Origin: Lachnospiraceae bacterium UBA4316
Lineage (GTDB): Bacteria > Bacillota > Clostridia > Lachnospirales > Lachnospiraceae
Direction of reading: 5' to 3'
Length of the DNA stretch: 8,577 bases
NCBI GenBank assembly: GCA_002394535.1
Contig: DGUG01000210.1
Span: 1 to 8,577 of the forward strand
Part shown: positions 1 to 6,107 of the stretch, one piece after another
Layout of the letters: every line of letters begins with the position of its first letter
How positions within the stretch are numbered: position 1 is the first letter of the stretch
The notes under the pieces: model-generated
What the model was told of the DNA's origin: nothing
Database searches by the model: none
What the model saw: the letters and a program-made list of their open reading frames with translations, nothing else
Made by a program: the position numbers and the translations under genes

Positions 1-1058
1 ATGTATTCCTGGCGGCGTTTAAGGCCGTTATAGGCTTAAGTGCCAATTCTATCGCGATCATTATGGATGCCGTTAATAATCTGTCGGATGCCGCGGCATC
101 TGTCATAACCATCGTGGGGACAAAGCTTGCGGGAAAGGATGCCGACAGAAAGCATCCCTTCGGTTACGGAAGGATCGAGTATCTAAGCGCCATGATAATA
201 TCCATACTTGTCCTATACGCGGGAATCACCGCTTTTACCGAATCGGTAAAGAAGATAATAAACCCCGAGACGCCGGAGTATTCTACCGTAAGCCTTGTGA
301 TAGTTGCTGTTGCGGTAGCAGTTAAGATCGTGCTTGGAAGGTACGTTAAGTCTGTGGGGGTTAAAGTCAATTCCGATTCACTTGTCAATTCCGGTGAGGA
401 TGCGACCCTTGATTCGGTAATAAGTGCATCGACGCTGGCAGCAGCGGTTATATTCCTGCTGTTTCACATATCTCTTGAAGCGTGGCTCGGCGCCGTCATC
501 GCCGTAATAATAATCAAATCCGGCTTTGATATGCTTAAAGAGACGCTGTCCAAAATCCTCGGAGAAAGGGTTGACGCAGAACTTGCAAGGCAGATAAAAG
601 CAACAATAAATGATTTTCCCGATGTATCGGGGACCTACGATCTGATAATGCATAATTACGGCCCCGATGCATATAACGGGTCGGTACACATCGAGGTTCC
701 GGACACCCTGTCGGCGGACGATCTTGACAAGATGCTGCGCAAGATTCAGGTAGAGGTATATCAAAAACATAACGTGATTTTGACTGCTATAGGTGTCTAT
801 TCGTACAACACTAGAGATGAGGAGGCCGTTGCGGCGAGGAAGAAGGTCGCCGACCTTGTCACATCTGAACCTAACATACTGCAGATGCACGGGTTCTATA
901 TGGACAAGGCTGAGAAGACAATACGTTTTGATGTGGTCGTAAGTTTTGATGCAAAAGACAGAAGCGTGGTGTATAATAACATAGTTGCAAAGGTACAGAA
1001 GGAATACCCCGATTACACTTTGCAGATAGCGATGGACACTGATTTTAGTGAGGCATAA
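1..1058 (+). CDS. Cation diffusion facilitator (CDF) transporter, probable Mn(II) exporter, 5' end outside window
   Basis: Membrane antiporter expected to export divalent metal from the cytoplasm, probably in exchange for protons. The reading frame is open from base 3 (VFLAAFKAVIGLSANSIAII...), so the first ATG at 63 is internal and the true start lies upstream of the window. Seen: TM2 motif MDAVNNLSD, the conserved loop HPFGYGRIE, TM3 and TM4 hydrophobic runs, and TM5 motif DATLD. Aligned by eye to E. coli FieF, the four transport-site positions are N and D in TM2 (NxxxD) and D and D in TM5 (DxxxD). This N-D-D-D set is the pattern described for MntE-type manganese exporters rather than the H/D sets of zinc CDFs. 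The cytoplasmic domain (DLIMHNYGPD...VHIEVP) is followed by about 85 further residues with a second alpha/beta pattern, longer than FieF. It probably leads an operon with the two genes downstream (5-base gap). Family assignment is firm; metal specificity is inferred. Confidence 0.92.
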   Translation, partial: VFLAAFKAVIGLSANSIAIIMDAVNNLSDAAASVITIVGTKLAGKDADRKHPFGYGRIEYLSAMIISILVLYAGITAFTESVKKIINPETPEYSTVSLVIVAVAVAVKIVLGRYVKSVGVKVNSDSLVNSGEDATLDSVISASTLAAAVIFLLFHISLEAWLGAVIAVIIIKSGFDMLKETLSKILGERVDAELARQIKATINDFPDVSGTYDLIMHNYGPDAYNGSVHIEVPDTLSADDLDKMLRKIQVEVYQKHNVILTAIGVYSYNTRDEEAVAARKKVADLVTSEPNILQMHGFYMDKAEKTIRFDVVVSFDAKDRSVVYNNIVAKVQKEYPDYTLQIAMDTDFSEA

Positions 1059-1063
1059 CCACC

Positions 1064-1717
1064 ATGAAGAAAATCATTTGCTTCGGAGATTCGAACACAT
1101 ACGGATATAACCCGGCCACGGGCGGAAGGTTTGATGAGAATACCCGCTGGCCCAAAGTTCTGCAAAAGCTTCTCGGAGAAGACTATGAAATATTTGAGGA
1201 GGGGCAGAACGGCAGGAATATTTCGGATCCCGACCCGTGGGAAGGCGGAACGAAGTGCGGAATGGATTATGTGCTTCCGATGATAGAGACAAGGCACCCC
1301 GCCGATCTTCTGATAATAATGCTTGGAACCAATGATCTCAAGCTTAAGTTTCATCTGCCTCCGGCGGATATTGCGGGAAGTCTTCAGCTTATGCTCTCAA
1401 AGATCAAGGCATATTGCCGCGATTACATTAACTGCCCGGATATGAAGATACTTATCGTATCTCCCCTTGCCCTATCGGAGCCCTTTGAGGAATCGTATTT
1501 CGCTCCTTTTTTCGGTGGAAGCGATGTGGTGGCAAGGTCGAAGGAACTTCCGAAGTGGTATGAACTTGTTGCCGAACAGTACGGTTGCTACTTCTTAAAC
1601 GCAACCGAGAAAATAAGCGCAGGCTCTGTAGACCATCTTCATCTTGATGAGGCGGGACACCGGGCAATGGCTGAGCTTATGAGAGATAAGATTAACGAGA
1701 TATTTAAGGAGGGTTAG
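1064..1717 (+). CDS. SGNH/GDSL-family hydrolase (esterase or deacylase type)
   Basis: A 217-residue serine hydrolase of the SGNH fold, probably acting on an ester or acetyl group. No signal peptide is visible, so it should be cytoplasmic. All catalytic blocks are present: block I FGDSNTYGY with nucleophile Ser10, block II EEGQNGR with Gly around 47-50, block III GTND with Asn90, and block V DHLHL with Asp190 and His193. The N-terminal pattern (GDSNTYGYNP, then RWP, then EEGQNGR) resembles the arylesterase-like SGNH branch, but the natural substrate cannot be deduced. The start follows the CDF stop codon by five bases, with a weak GTGAGG about ten bases upstream, and the N-terminus matches the family closely, so translation is probably coupled to the upstream gene. 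Length is normal for a single-domain member. Confidence 0.9.
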   Translation: MKKIICFGDSNTYGYNPATGGRFDENTRWPKVLQKLLGEDYEIFEEGQNGRNISDPDPWEGGTKCGMDYVLPMIETRHPADLLIIMLGTNDLKLKFHLPPADIAGSLQLMLSKIKAYCRDYINCPDMKILIVSPLALSEPFEESYFAPFFGGSDVVARSKELPKWYELVAEQYGCYFLNATEKISAGSVDHLHLDEAGHRAMAELMRDKINEIFKEG

Positions 1718-1734
1718 ATTCCGTAGAGTCTTTG

Positions 1735-2871
1735 ATGGGTATGGAAAAGGGACATTCGGAAACAAGAGAGAGAAATATGTGGATTGCTATATTTGGATTT
1801 TCCATACTTGCCGGAATAGCTGCGGCGCTGTATCTGGCAGGTAAAGTAGAAAAAACGGGTATATTTTCATTTATAAACAGTGCGGCGATACGCAAAGTAT
1901 CTGCCGTACTTTCTGTTGTGATAGTCGGCATTATACTGTGGAAGACTCTCAATATGACCAATACGATAGTAGTAGCGGTTCATGTTGCGGTATTTATGCT
2001 GCTCGGTGACCTTATAGGACTGATTATACGAAAGGGATTCGGAGCCGGCGTCAGTCCCCGAATCGTTGACCTGTGCGCCATAAGCGCATGCCTTGTTTAT
2101 CTGATTATCGGATGGATACTTATGCATGGCATGTGGGAGACGGATTATCAGGTTTCAACAGACAAAAATGTCGGGCAGCTTCGTATCGCTCAGATTGCGG
2201 ACTCACATATAGGTGCGGGATTTGACGGAAAAGGTTTCGCAAAAAGACTTGCGAAGATTCAGGAGACTGATCCCGATATTCTTGTTATCACGGGTGATTT
2301 TGTCGATGATGATTCAATGAAGCAGGATATGATTGACGCATGTGAAGCGCTCTCGAATTTCAAGACAAAATACGGCGTGTATTACTGCCTCGGGAACCAT
2401 GATATGGGTTATTATGACAGTTCACACAGAGGTTATACCGGTGATGAACTCGTAGCTGAGCTTGAAAAAGCCGGAGTTGTAGTTCTCCGGGACGAATCGG
2501 TTCTTGTTGATGACAGATTCTATGTTATCGGAAGGCTCGATGCCGATTACGGCAGAGCTTCAAGACTTGATACTTCTGAGCTGATAAAGGACCTTGATAA
2601 GGATAAGTACATGATCGTTCTTGACCACCAGCCTACGGATTATGACGGTGAGGCTGCGGCAGGTGTTGACCTTGTACTTTCCGGGCACACTCACGGCGGA
2701 CAGTTATGGCCCCTTGAATACATACAGCCGATTGTATCCGAGAATAACAATGTACGCGGATACGAGAGGAGAGGGTCAACCGATTTTATCGTTACAGACG
2801 GAATCTCCGACTGGGCCGTGAAATTCAAAACAGGATGCAAATCCGAGTTCAATATAATTGATATAAATTAG
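1735..2871 (+). CDS. Membrane-anchored calcineurin-like metallophosphoesterase (YkuE/YaeI-like)
   Basis: Predicted two-metal phosphoesterase with an N-terminal membrane region. Numbered from the ATG at 1735 (378 aa), four hydrophobic segments lie at about 15-36, 54-72, 78-98 and 110-131. The catalytic domain follows, with motifs in order: IADSHIG (Asp156, His158), ITGDFVDD (Asp188), GNHD (Asn221-Asp223), DHQP (His298) and SGHTHGG (His318, His320). This is a full metal-ligand set. Relatives act on phospholipid-type or UDP-lipid substrates; the substrate here is unknown. The start is uncertain. A TTG at 1732 and ATGs at 1735, 1741 and 1777 are all in frame. The strong AAGGAGGG at 1706-1713 is too far from the first three, while 1777 is preceded by a purine-rich AGAGAGAGA. 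The gene begins 17 bases after the SGNH gene and its TAG stop directly abuts a repeat element. Confidence 0.9.
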   Translation: MGMEKGHSETRERNMWIAIFGFSILAGIAAALYLAGKVEKTGIFSFINSAAIRKVSAVLSVVIVGIILWKTLNMTNTIVVAVHVAVFMLLGDLIGLIIRKGFGAGVSPRIVDLCAISACLVYLIIGWILMHGMWETDYQVSTDKNVGQLRIAQIADSHIGAGFDGKGFAKRLAKIQETDPDILVITGDFVDDDSMKQDMIDACEALSNFKTKYGVYYCLGNHDMGYYDSSHRGYTGDELVAELEKAGVVVLRDESVLVDDRFYVIGRLDADYGRASRLDTSELIKDLDKDKYMIVLDHQPTDYDGEAAAGVDLVLSGHTHGGQLWPLEYIQPIVSENNNVRGYERRGSTDFIVTDGISDWAVKFKTGCKSEFNIIDIN

Positions 2872-2900
2872 TTGACAAAGGGGACGGTTCTTTTTGTCAC
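2872..2900 (+). repeat. Short REP-like repeat, copy 1 (GGGACGGTTCTTTTTG core)
   Basis: The element reads TTGACAAAG then GGGACGGTTCTTTTTG then TCAC. Its ends TGACAAA (2873-2879) and TTTGTCA (2893-2899) are perfect inverted repeats around a G-rich centre. The 16-base core (2881-2896) is identical to that of a second, inverted copy at 6081-6107. It fills essentially the whole space between two convergent genes: the metallophosphoesterase stop TAG ends at 2871, and the ecfT stop (TGA on the minus strand, 2897-2899) lies inside the element. Because no other hairpin separates the convergent genes, the element may also act as a weak bidirectional terminator (inference). From memory, closely similar sequences recur at gene ends in clostridial genomes; I could not search for them here. 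Confidence 0.75.
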
Positions 2901-3727
2901 CTGAACGGATTATAGAACCTTGAGCCGCCTCTGAAGGTGAATATAAGGGCGGCGGTACAGAATATGGCAGCGAAAGCGATGACAGCGTAGTCGGCGGCGC
3001 GAAGAGACTTACCCCGGTACCAAGTCCTCTTTTTGTTTTTGCCGAAACCGCGCAACTCCATTGCACAGCTTACCACATCGATTCTGTTCATGCTTGTAAA
3101 TACAAGCGGAAAGAGAATCGGGGTGGTATTTTTTATTCTGGATAAGAGCCCCGCTTTTTTGGACAGCTCTATTCCGCGTGCCGCTTCGGCATTTTTTATT
3201 TTAATGTAGTCATCCTGAACATCCGGAATGTAACGCAAGGCTATGGCAATTGAATACGCAACATAGTAACTGATACCGACGCGGTTGAGGGAAGCGGCAA
3301 ATTCGCTGGGGTCTGTGGATACGATGAACATAAATACGGAGGGTACGACGGTCATGTATTTGAGTATGATGTTAGCCTCATAGAACAGCTGCTCCTTGGT
3401 AAAATAGTAGTTGCCGAACAGATGACCTATAACGGTCTTGCTTCCGTATATCTCGCATCCCTGGTAGGGAGAAAAGAAAAATATGGCAATCACGTTTATT
3501 ATAAGGAACAGCATGATAAACTTAAAAACGGTTCCTACCTGACGCCATTCGGTTTTTGACGCACGGAGTATGGCAATGCTTAAAATGAGCATCACAGCAA
3601 GAACCCGTGTATCGTAACTGATCATACTTGTTATCGACCATGCAAGGAAGAAGATCAGTTTGGTAACACCGGACAGTTCGTGTATCCATGTTTCTTTTTT
3701 TTCATACGAAAGAACTCTGCCTGCCAT
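2897..3727 (-). CDS. ecfT: ECF transporter transmembrane coupling protein EcfT
   Basis: Integral membrane T component that links the two ATPase domains to the substrate-binding S component. The start is set at the ATG of 3727 (276 aa, MAGRVLSYEK...) because a strong AAAGGAG lies 8 bases upstream; the open frame continues to 3802 but without such a signal. Hydrophobic segments lie at about 21-36, 42-55, 68-85, 118-136 and 244-265. The coupling-helix motifs are present: AEAARG (180-185), and ELRGFG (224-229) standing for the second xRG motif. The residues between them (LSKKAGLLSRIKN) are typical of the cytoplasmic coupling helices. The N-terminal HELSGVTKL matches the family (usually H-x-LDPRTKL). 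The gene overlaps the end of ecfA by 26 bases. Its own stop codon is contributed by repeat copy 1. Confidence 0.93.
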   Translation of the reverse strand: MAGRVLSYEKKETWIHELSGVTKLIFFLAWSITSMISYDTRVLAVMLILSIAILRASKTEWRQVGTVFKFIMLFLIINVIAIFFFSPYQGCEIYGSKTVIGHLFGNYYFTKEQLFYEANIILKYMTVVPSVFMFIVSTDPSEFAASLNRVGISYYVAYSIAIALRYIPDVQDDYIKIKNAEAARGIELSKKAGLLSRIKNTTPILFPLVFTSMNRIDVVSCAMELRGFGKNKKRTWYRGKSLRAADYAVIAFAAIFCTAALIFTFRGGSRFYNPFR

Positions 3728-5420
3728 CCTTAAGGCTCCTTTCGTAGTGTATGAATCTGTTGCAAAGCCCCGGTGCGTCATCAATTCCCATTTTCGATGC
3801 AAGATCGTAGAGGGAAGTACGCTTTAGGAATGCCCGCTCTGTGATTTCATCGTTTGTAAGTATATTTGCCGGTGTATCGTCGGCGATAAGCCTACCATCC
3901 GTAATAACTACGGCACGGTTTGTATATTCAAGCATAAGATGCATGTCGTGAGTGATCATTGCGATGGCCTTGCCTGACTCTTCGTTAAGTTTTTTCAGGA
4001 ATTCCATTATTTCCGTGTAGTGCCGCAGATCCTGTCCGGCCGTGGGCTCATCGAGAATAATAAGTTCCGGGTCCATGACAAGTATTGAAGCGATGGTAAC
4101 ACGTTTCTTCTGACCGAAGGAGAGAGCGGATATGGGCCAGTTTCTCATTTCATACAGTCCGCATATACGAAGGGTGTCAGCGACGCGCTGCTTTACTTCA
4201 TCCTCGGGCACGGATCTGACAACAAGCCCTAATGCCACTTCGTCGAAAATCATAGGCTTGCTTATCATCTGGTTGGGATTTTGCATAACGTATCCGATAT
4301 GTTCACCCCGCTCTTTAATTGAAAGTGCGGTGATGTCTTCGCCGTTCAGCAGTATCGTTCCACTGTCCTGAATATTGAATCCGCAAATAAGACCTGCGAG
4401 AGTTGATTTTCCGGCACCGTTCTTGCCGACTATGCTCATCATCTCGCCTTTGTGTATATCGAATGAAACATCCGAGAGAACAGGATGTGTTTTGTCATAA
4501 GAAAATCCCACATCCCTTATCGAAAGAATAACGTCACCGGGAATCTTAGGTTCAGGGAGGGGTACGGATTGCATCCATTCCAGAAACTTCTGCCTGTAAG
4601 GAGAAATATCCATTGTTTCGATGTGCTGGGGCTTTGATCCGGGTATGATCTGACAGCCTGCATGTCGCAACGCTTCCAGATACAGAGGATACCGGATTCC
4701 CGCGTCTTCAAGCAGATCCGTGGACAGAAAATCATCCGGCCGCATATCCGCGACGATCATTCCGTCATTTATCAGAACGATCCTGTCGACATCACGGTAC
4801 AGTGCGTCTTCTAACCGGTGTTCGATTATGATTATCGTTGCCTGTTGCCGCTTTTGGATATCATCAATGAGTGCAATGGCGCTTTTCCCTGTTTTGGGAT
4901 CAAGATTTGCAAGAGGCTCGTCAAAGAGATAAACCTGAACGTCATCGACCATAACACCGGCCATAGAGACACGCTGCTTTTGTCCGCCCGACAACTCCTT
5001 GGGTGAATGGTCGAGAAGGTCGTCTATGAATACAGCCCGTGAAACTTCATCGACCTTTTGCTTCATGGCGGACTCTTTCACACAATCGTTTTCAAGTGCA
5101 AAAGCAACGTCCTCTGCAACGGTCAGTCCTACAAACTGTCCGTCGGTGTCCTGCATGACCGTTCCCACGATTTTTGACAGGCCGAAAATACCAAGCTTCT
5201 GCGGATCTTTGCCGTCAATCGAATAGGAGCCTGTGATTTCTCCCGGGTACATAAAAGGCACCAGCCCATTGATACAATGGGCCAGTGTCGATTTACCGCA
5301 TCCGGAAGGTCCCACGATCAGAACCTTTTCACCGGATTCGATTGAAAGATTAATATTCTTAAGTGTGGGCTCTGCCTGAGCCCTGTACTTAAAGGAAAAA
5401 TCCTTAAATCCTATGAGCAT
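3702..5420 (-). CDS. ecfA: ECF transporter ATPase with two fused ABC domains (EcfA1-EcfA2 type, YkoD-like)
   Basis: A 572-residue cytoplasmic protein that hydrolyses ATP to drive the ECF importer; the two halves replace the usual EcfA1/EcfA2 pair. Domain 1: Walker A GPSGCGKST (37-45), Q-loop Gln90, signature LSGGQ (143-147), Walker B VYLFDE (163-168), switch His201. Domain 2 (from about 297): Walker A GKNGAGKST (332-340), Q-loop Gln380, signature LSFGQ (433-437), Walker B LIILDE (453-458), switch His491. All catalytic residues are present in both halves; the only departure is Phe for the first Gly of the second signature. The halves are joined by a linker of about 60 residues, and about 60 residues follow domain 2. 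Start and stop overlap neighbours: ATG at 5420 shares one base with the ecfS stop (TGATG), and the end overlaps ecfT by 26 bases, so the operon is translationally coupled. Confidence 0.95.
   Translation of the reverse strand: MLIGFKDFSFKYRAQAEPTLKNINLSIESGEKVLIVGPSGCGKSTLAHCINGLVPFMYPGEITGSYSIDGKDPQKLGIFGLSKIVGTVMQDTDGQFVGLTVAEDVAFALENDCVKESAMKQKVDEVSRAVFIDDLLDHSPKELSGGQKQRVSMAGVMVDDVQVYLFDEPLANLDPKTGKSAIALIDDIQKRQQATIIIIEHRLEDALYRDVDRIVLINDGMIVADMRPDDFLSTDLLEDAGIRYPLYLEALRHAGCQIIPGSKPQHIETMDISPYRQKFLEWMQSVPLPEPKIPGDVILSIRDVGFSYDKTHPVLSDVSFDIHKGEMMSIVGKNGAGKSTLAGLICGFNIQDSGTILLNGEDITALSIKERGEHIGYVMQNPNQMISKPMIFDEVALGLVVRSVPEDEVKQRVADTLRICGLYEMRNWPISALSFGQKKRVTIASILVMDPELIILDEPTAGQDLRHYTEIMEFLKKLNEESGKAIAMITHDMHLMLEYTNRAVVITDGRLIADDTPANILTNDEITERAFLKRTSLYDLASKMGIDDAPGLCNRFIHYERSLKDGRQSSFV
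3736..3742 (-). promoter_or_regulatory. Ribosome binding site of ecfT inside ecfA
   Basis: AAAGGAG on the minus strand, 8 bases before the ATG at 3727. It lies within the last codons of ecfA and decides the ecfT start against the in-frame upstream ATG at 3802. Confidence 0.8.
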
Positions 5421-5974
5421 CAGTCTTCTTTCTTAAGGCTGCCCGTTTTCGCACCGATCTTGGAGTAGCCGATACCGAGAAGCGTTCCGAGAATAAGTGT
5501 GATGATAAAGTTGCCGAGGAATGCGAAGAACCCCTGAGCAAATACCTTGTTTGCAGGCTCGGCGTAAATGACAATGTCAAGAACGGGTGCAAGCACAATC
5601 CATGCAATTGCATTTGAAACAGCCTGAACGACATTGAACATAATCAGGTTCTTGCCTGTAAAATCACCTTCCGTGATGGCAAATTTGCTTGCAAAGAGTC
5701 CGACTCCGATACCGAACAGTGCATCGGGGAATACCCAGCTCCACCAAACACTTCCGTAGAAGAGTGCATCACCGAGTGCATGACCTGCAAGACCTACGAT
5801 ACATCCCACAATGGGTCCGAATACAGCCGACAGAAAGGCAAGAAGAGCGGCCCTTGGCTGAAGCGCGGTGTTCGGGATAAATCCGAGAGGGATCTGAATC
5901 TCGGTAAGCGCTACAAAAAGTGCGGTTCCTATACCTGCCGCAACAACTTCCTTGATACCGAATTTGAATTTCAT
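5420..5974 (-). CDS. ECF transporter S component, UPF0397/PF07155-like family
   Basis: Small membrane protein (184 aa) that binds the imported substrate. The start chosen is ATG 5974 (MKFKFGIKEVVAAGIG...), which has GGAAGGAGA 7 bases upstream and matches the family N-terminus. The frame extends 12 codons further without a comparable signal. About six hydrophobic segments are visible. The recognisable pieces are IKEVVAAGIGTALFVAL, LQPRAALLAFLSAVFGPIVG, GHALGDALFYG and WWSWVFPDALFGIGVGLF. The GHAL..FYGS.WWSW block (64-80) is the hallmark by which I place it in UPF0397. Genes of this family commonly precede a double ATPase and an EcfT, exactly as here. Substrates proposed for related S components are vitamins or precursors, but nothing in this window identifies one: no biosynthetic gene is adjacent and no riboswitch was recognised upstream. 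Confidence 0.9.
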   Translation of the reverse strand: MKFKFGIKEVVAAGIGTALFVALTEIQIPLGFIPNTALQPRAALLAFLSAVFGPIVGCIVGLAGHALGDALFYGSVWWSWVFPDALFGIGVGLFASKFAITEGDFTGKNLIMFNVVQAVSNAIAWIVLAPVLDIVIYAEPANKVFAQGFFAFLGNFIITLILGTLLGIGYSKIGAKTGSLKKED

Positions 5975-5981
5975 AATATTG

Positions 5982-6004
5982 TCTCCTTCCTTTATTTGTG
6001 GAGA
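5982..6004 (-). promoter_or_regulatory. Ribosome binding site of ecfS with possible sequestering hairpin
   Basis: On the minus strand the Shine-Dalgarno GGAGA (5982-5986, part of GGAAGGAGA) is complementary to TCTCC at 6000-6004, with a 13-base gap between. A 5-bp stem could mask the ribosome binding site. The ribosome binding site itself is clear; the hairpin is short and its role is a guess. Confidence 0.4.
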
Positions 6005-6027
6005 ATACATATAATACCGACGACCCT

Positions 6028-6057
6028 ATTGTAAATCTATATATGGTGGTTAGTCAA
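6028..6057 (-). promoter_or_regulatory. Predicted sigma-A promoter of the ECF operon
   Basis: On the minus strand: -35 TTGACT (6052-6057, 5 of 6 consensus), 18-base spacer, -10 TACAAT (6028-6033, 5 of 6). The start of transcription would lie near 6021, giving a leader of roughly 47 bases before ecfS, too short for most riboswitch classes. A second TTGACTA lies 14 bases further upstream (6065-6071), in direct repeat with the -35 copy (6051-6057). This may be an operator half-site pair or chance in AT-rich DNA. Confidence 0.6.
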
Positions 6058-6080
6058 GACAATATAGTCAATATGTAGAG

Positions 6081-6107
6081 TGTCAAAAAGAACCGTCCCA
6101 ATGTCAC
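6081..6107 (-). repeat. Short REP-like repeat, copy 2 (inverted relative to copy 1)
   Basis: On the minus strand the element reads GTGACATT then GGGACGGTTCTTTTTG then ACA. The 16-base core (6084-6099) is identical to copy 1 at 2881-2896 but in opposite orientation; the flanks differ (TGACATT against TGACAAAG). Its left part supplies the TGA stop (6104-6106) of the CapA-family gene. It stands about 24 bases upstream of the predicted -35 box of the ECF operon, so the two copies bracket that operon. Confidence 0.75.

Noticed and set aside
378..890. 170-codon minus-strand open frame
   Set aside because: Antisense to the CDF gene, low-complexity odd composition (many Tyr, Cys, Arg), no family resemblance; a shadow of the real gene.
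2872..2900. Strong intrinsic terminator between the convergent genes
   Set aside because: The stem is AT-rich with a G-rich centre and only short T runs. Listed as a repeat that may terminate weakly, not as a confident terminator.
3728..3802. 25-residue N-terminal extension of EcfT
   Set aside because: It lies inside ecfA, has no ribosome binding site, and the strong AAAGGAG points to the ATG at 3727.
5975..6010. 12-codon extension of the S component
   Set aside because: It covers the strong ribosome binding site GGAAGGAGA, and the family N-terminus starts at MKFKF.
5975..6030. Riboswitch in the ECF leader
   Set aside because: The predicted leader is only about 47 bases; I recognised no conserved core of TPP, FMN, preQ1, SAM or other class. 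Only a weak 5-bp stem over the ribosome binding site is seen.
6028..6107. Attachment site or integrated element boundary
   Set aside because: No integrase, tRNA or target-site duplication visible; the repeats are short and better explained as REP-like elements.
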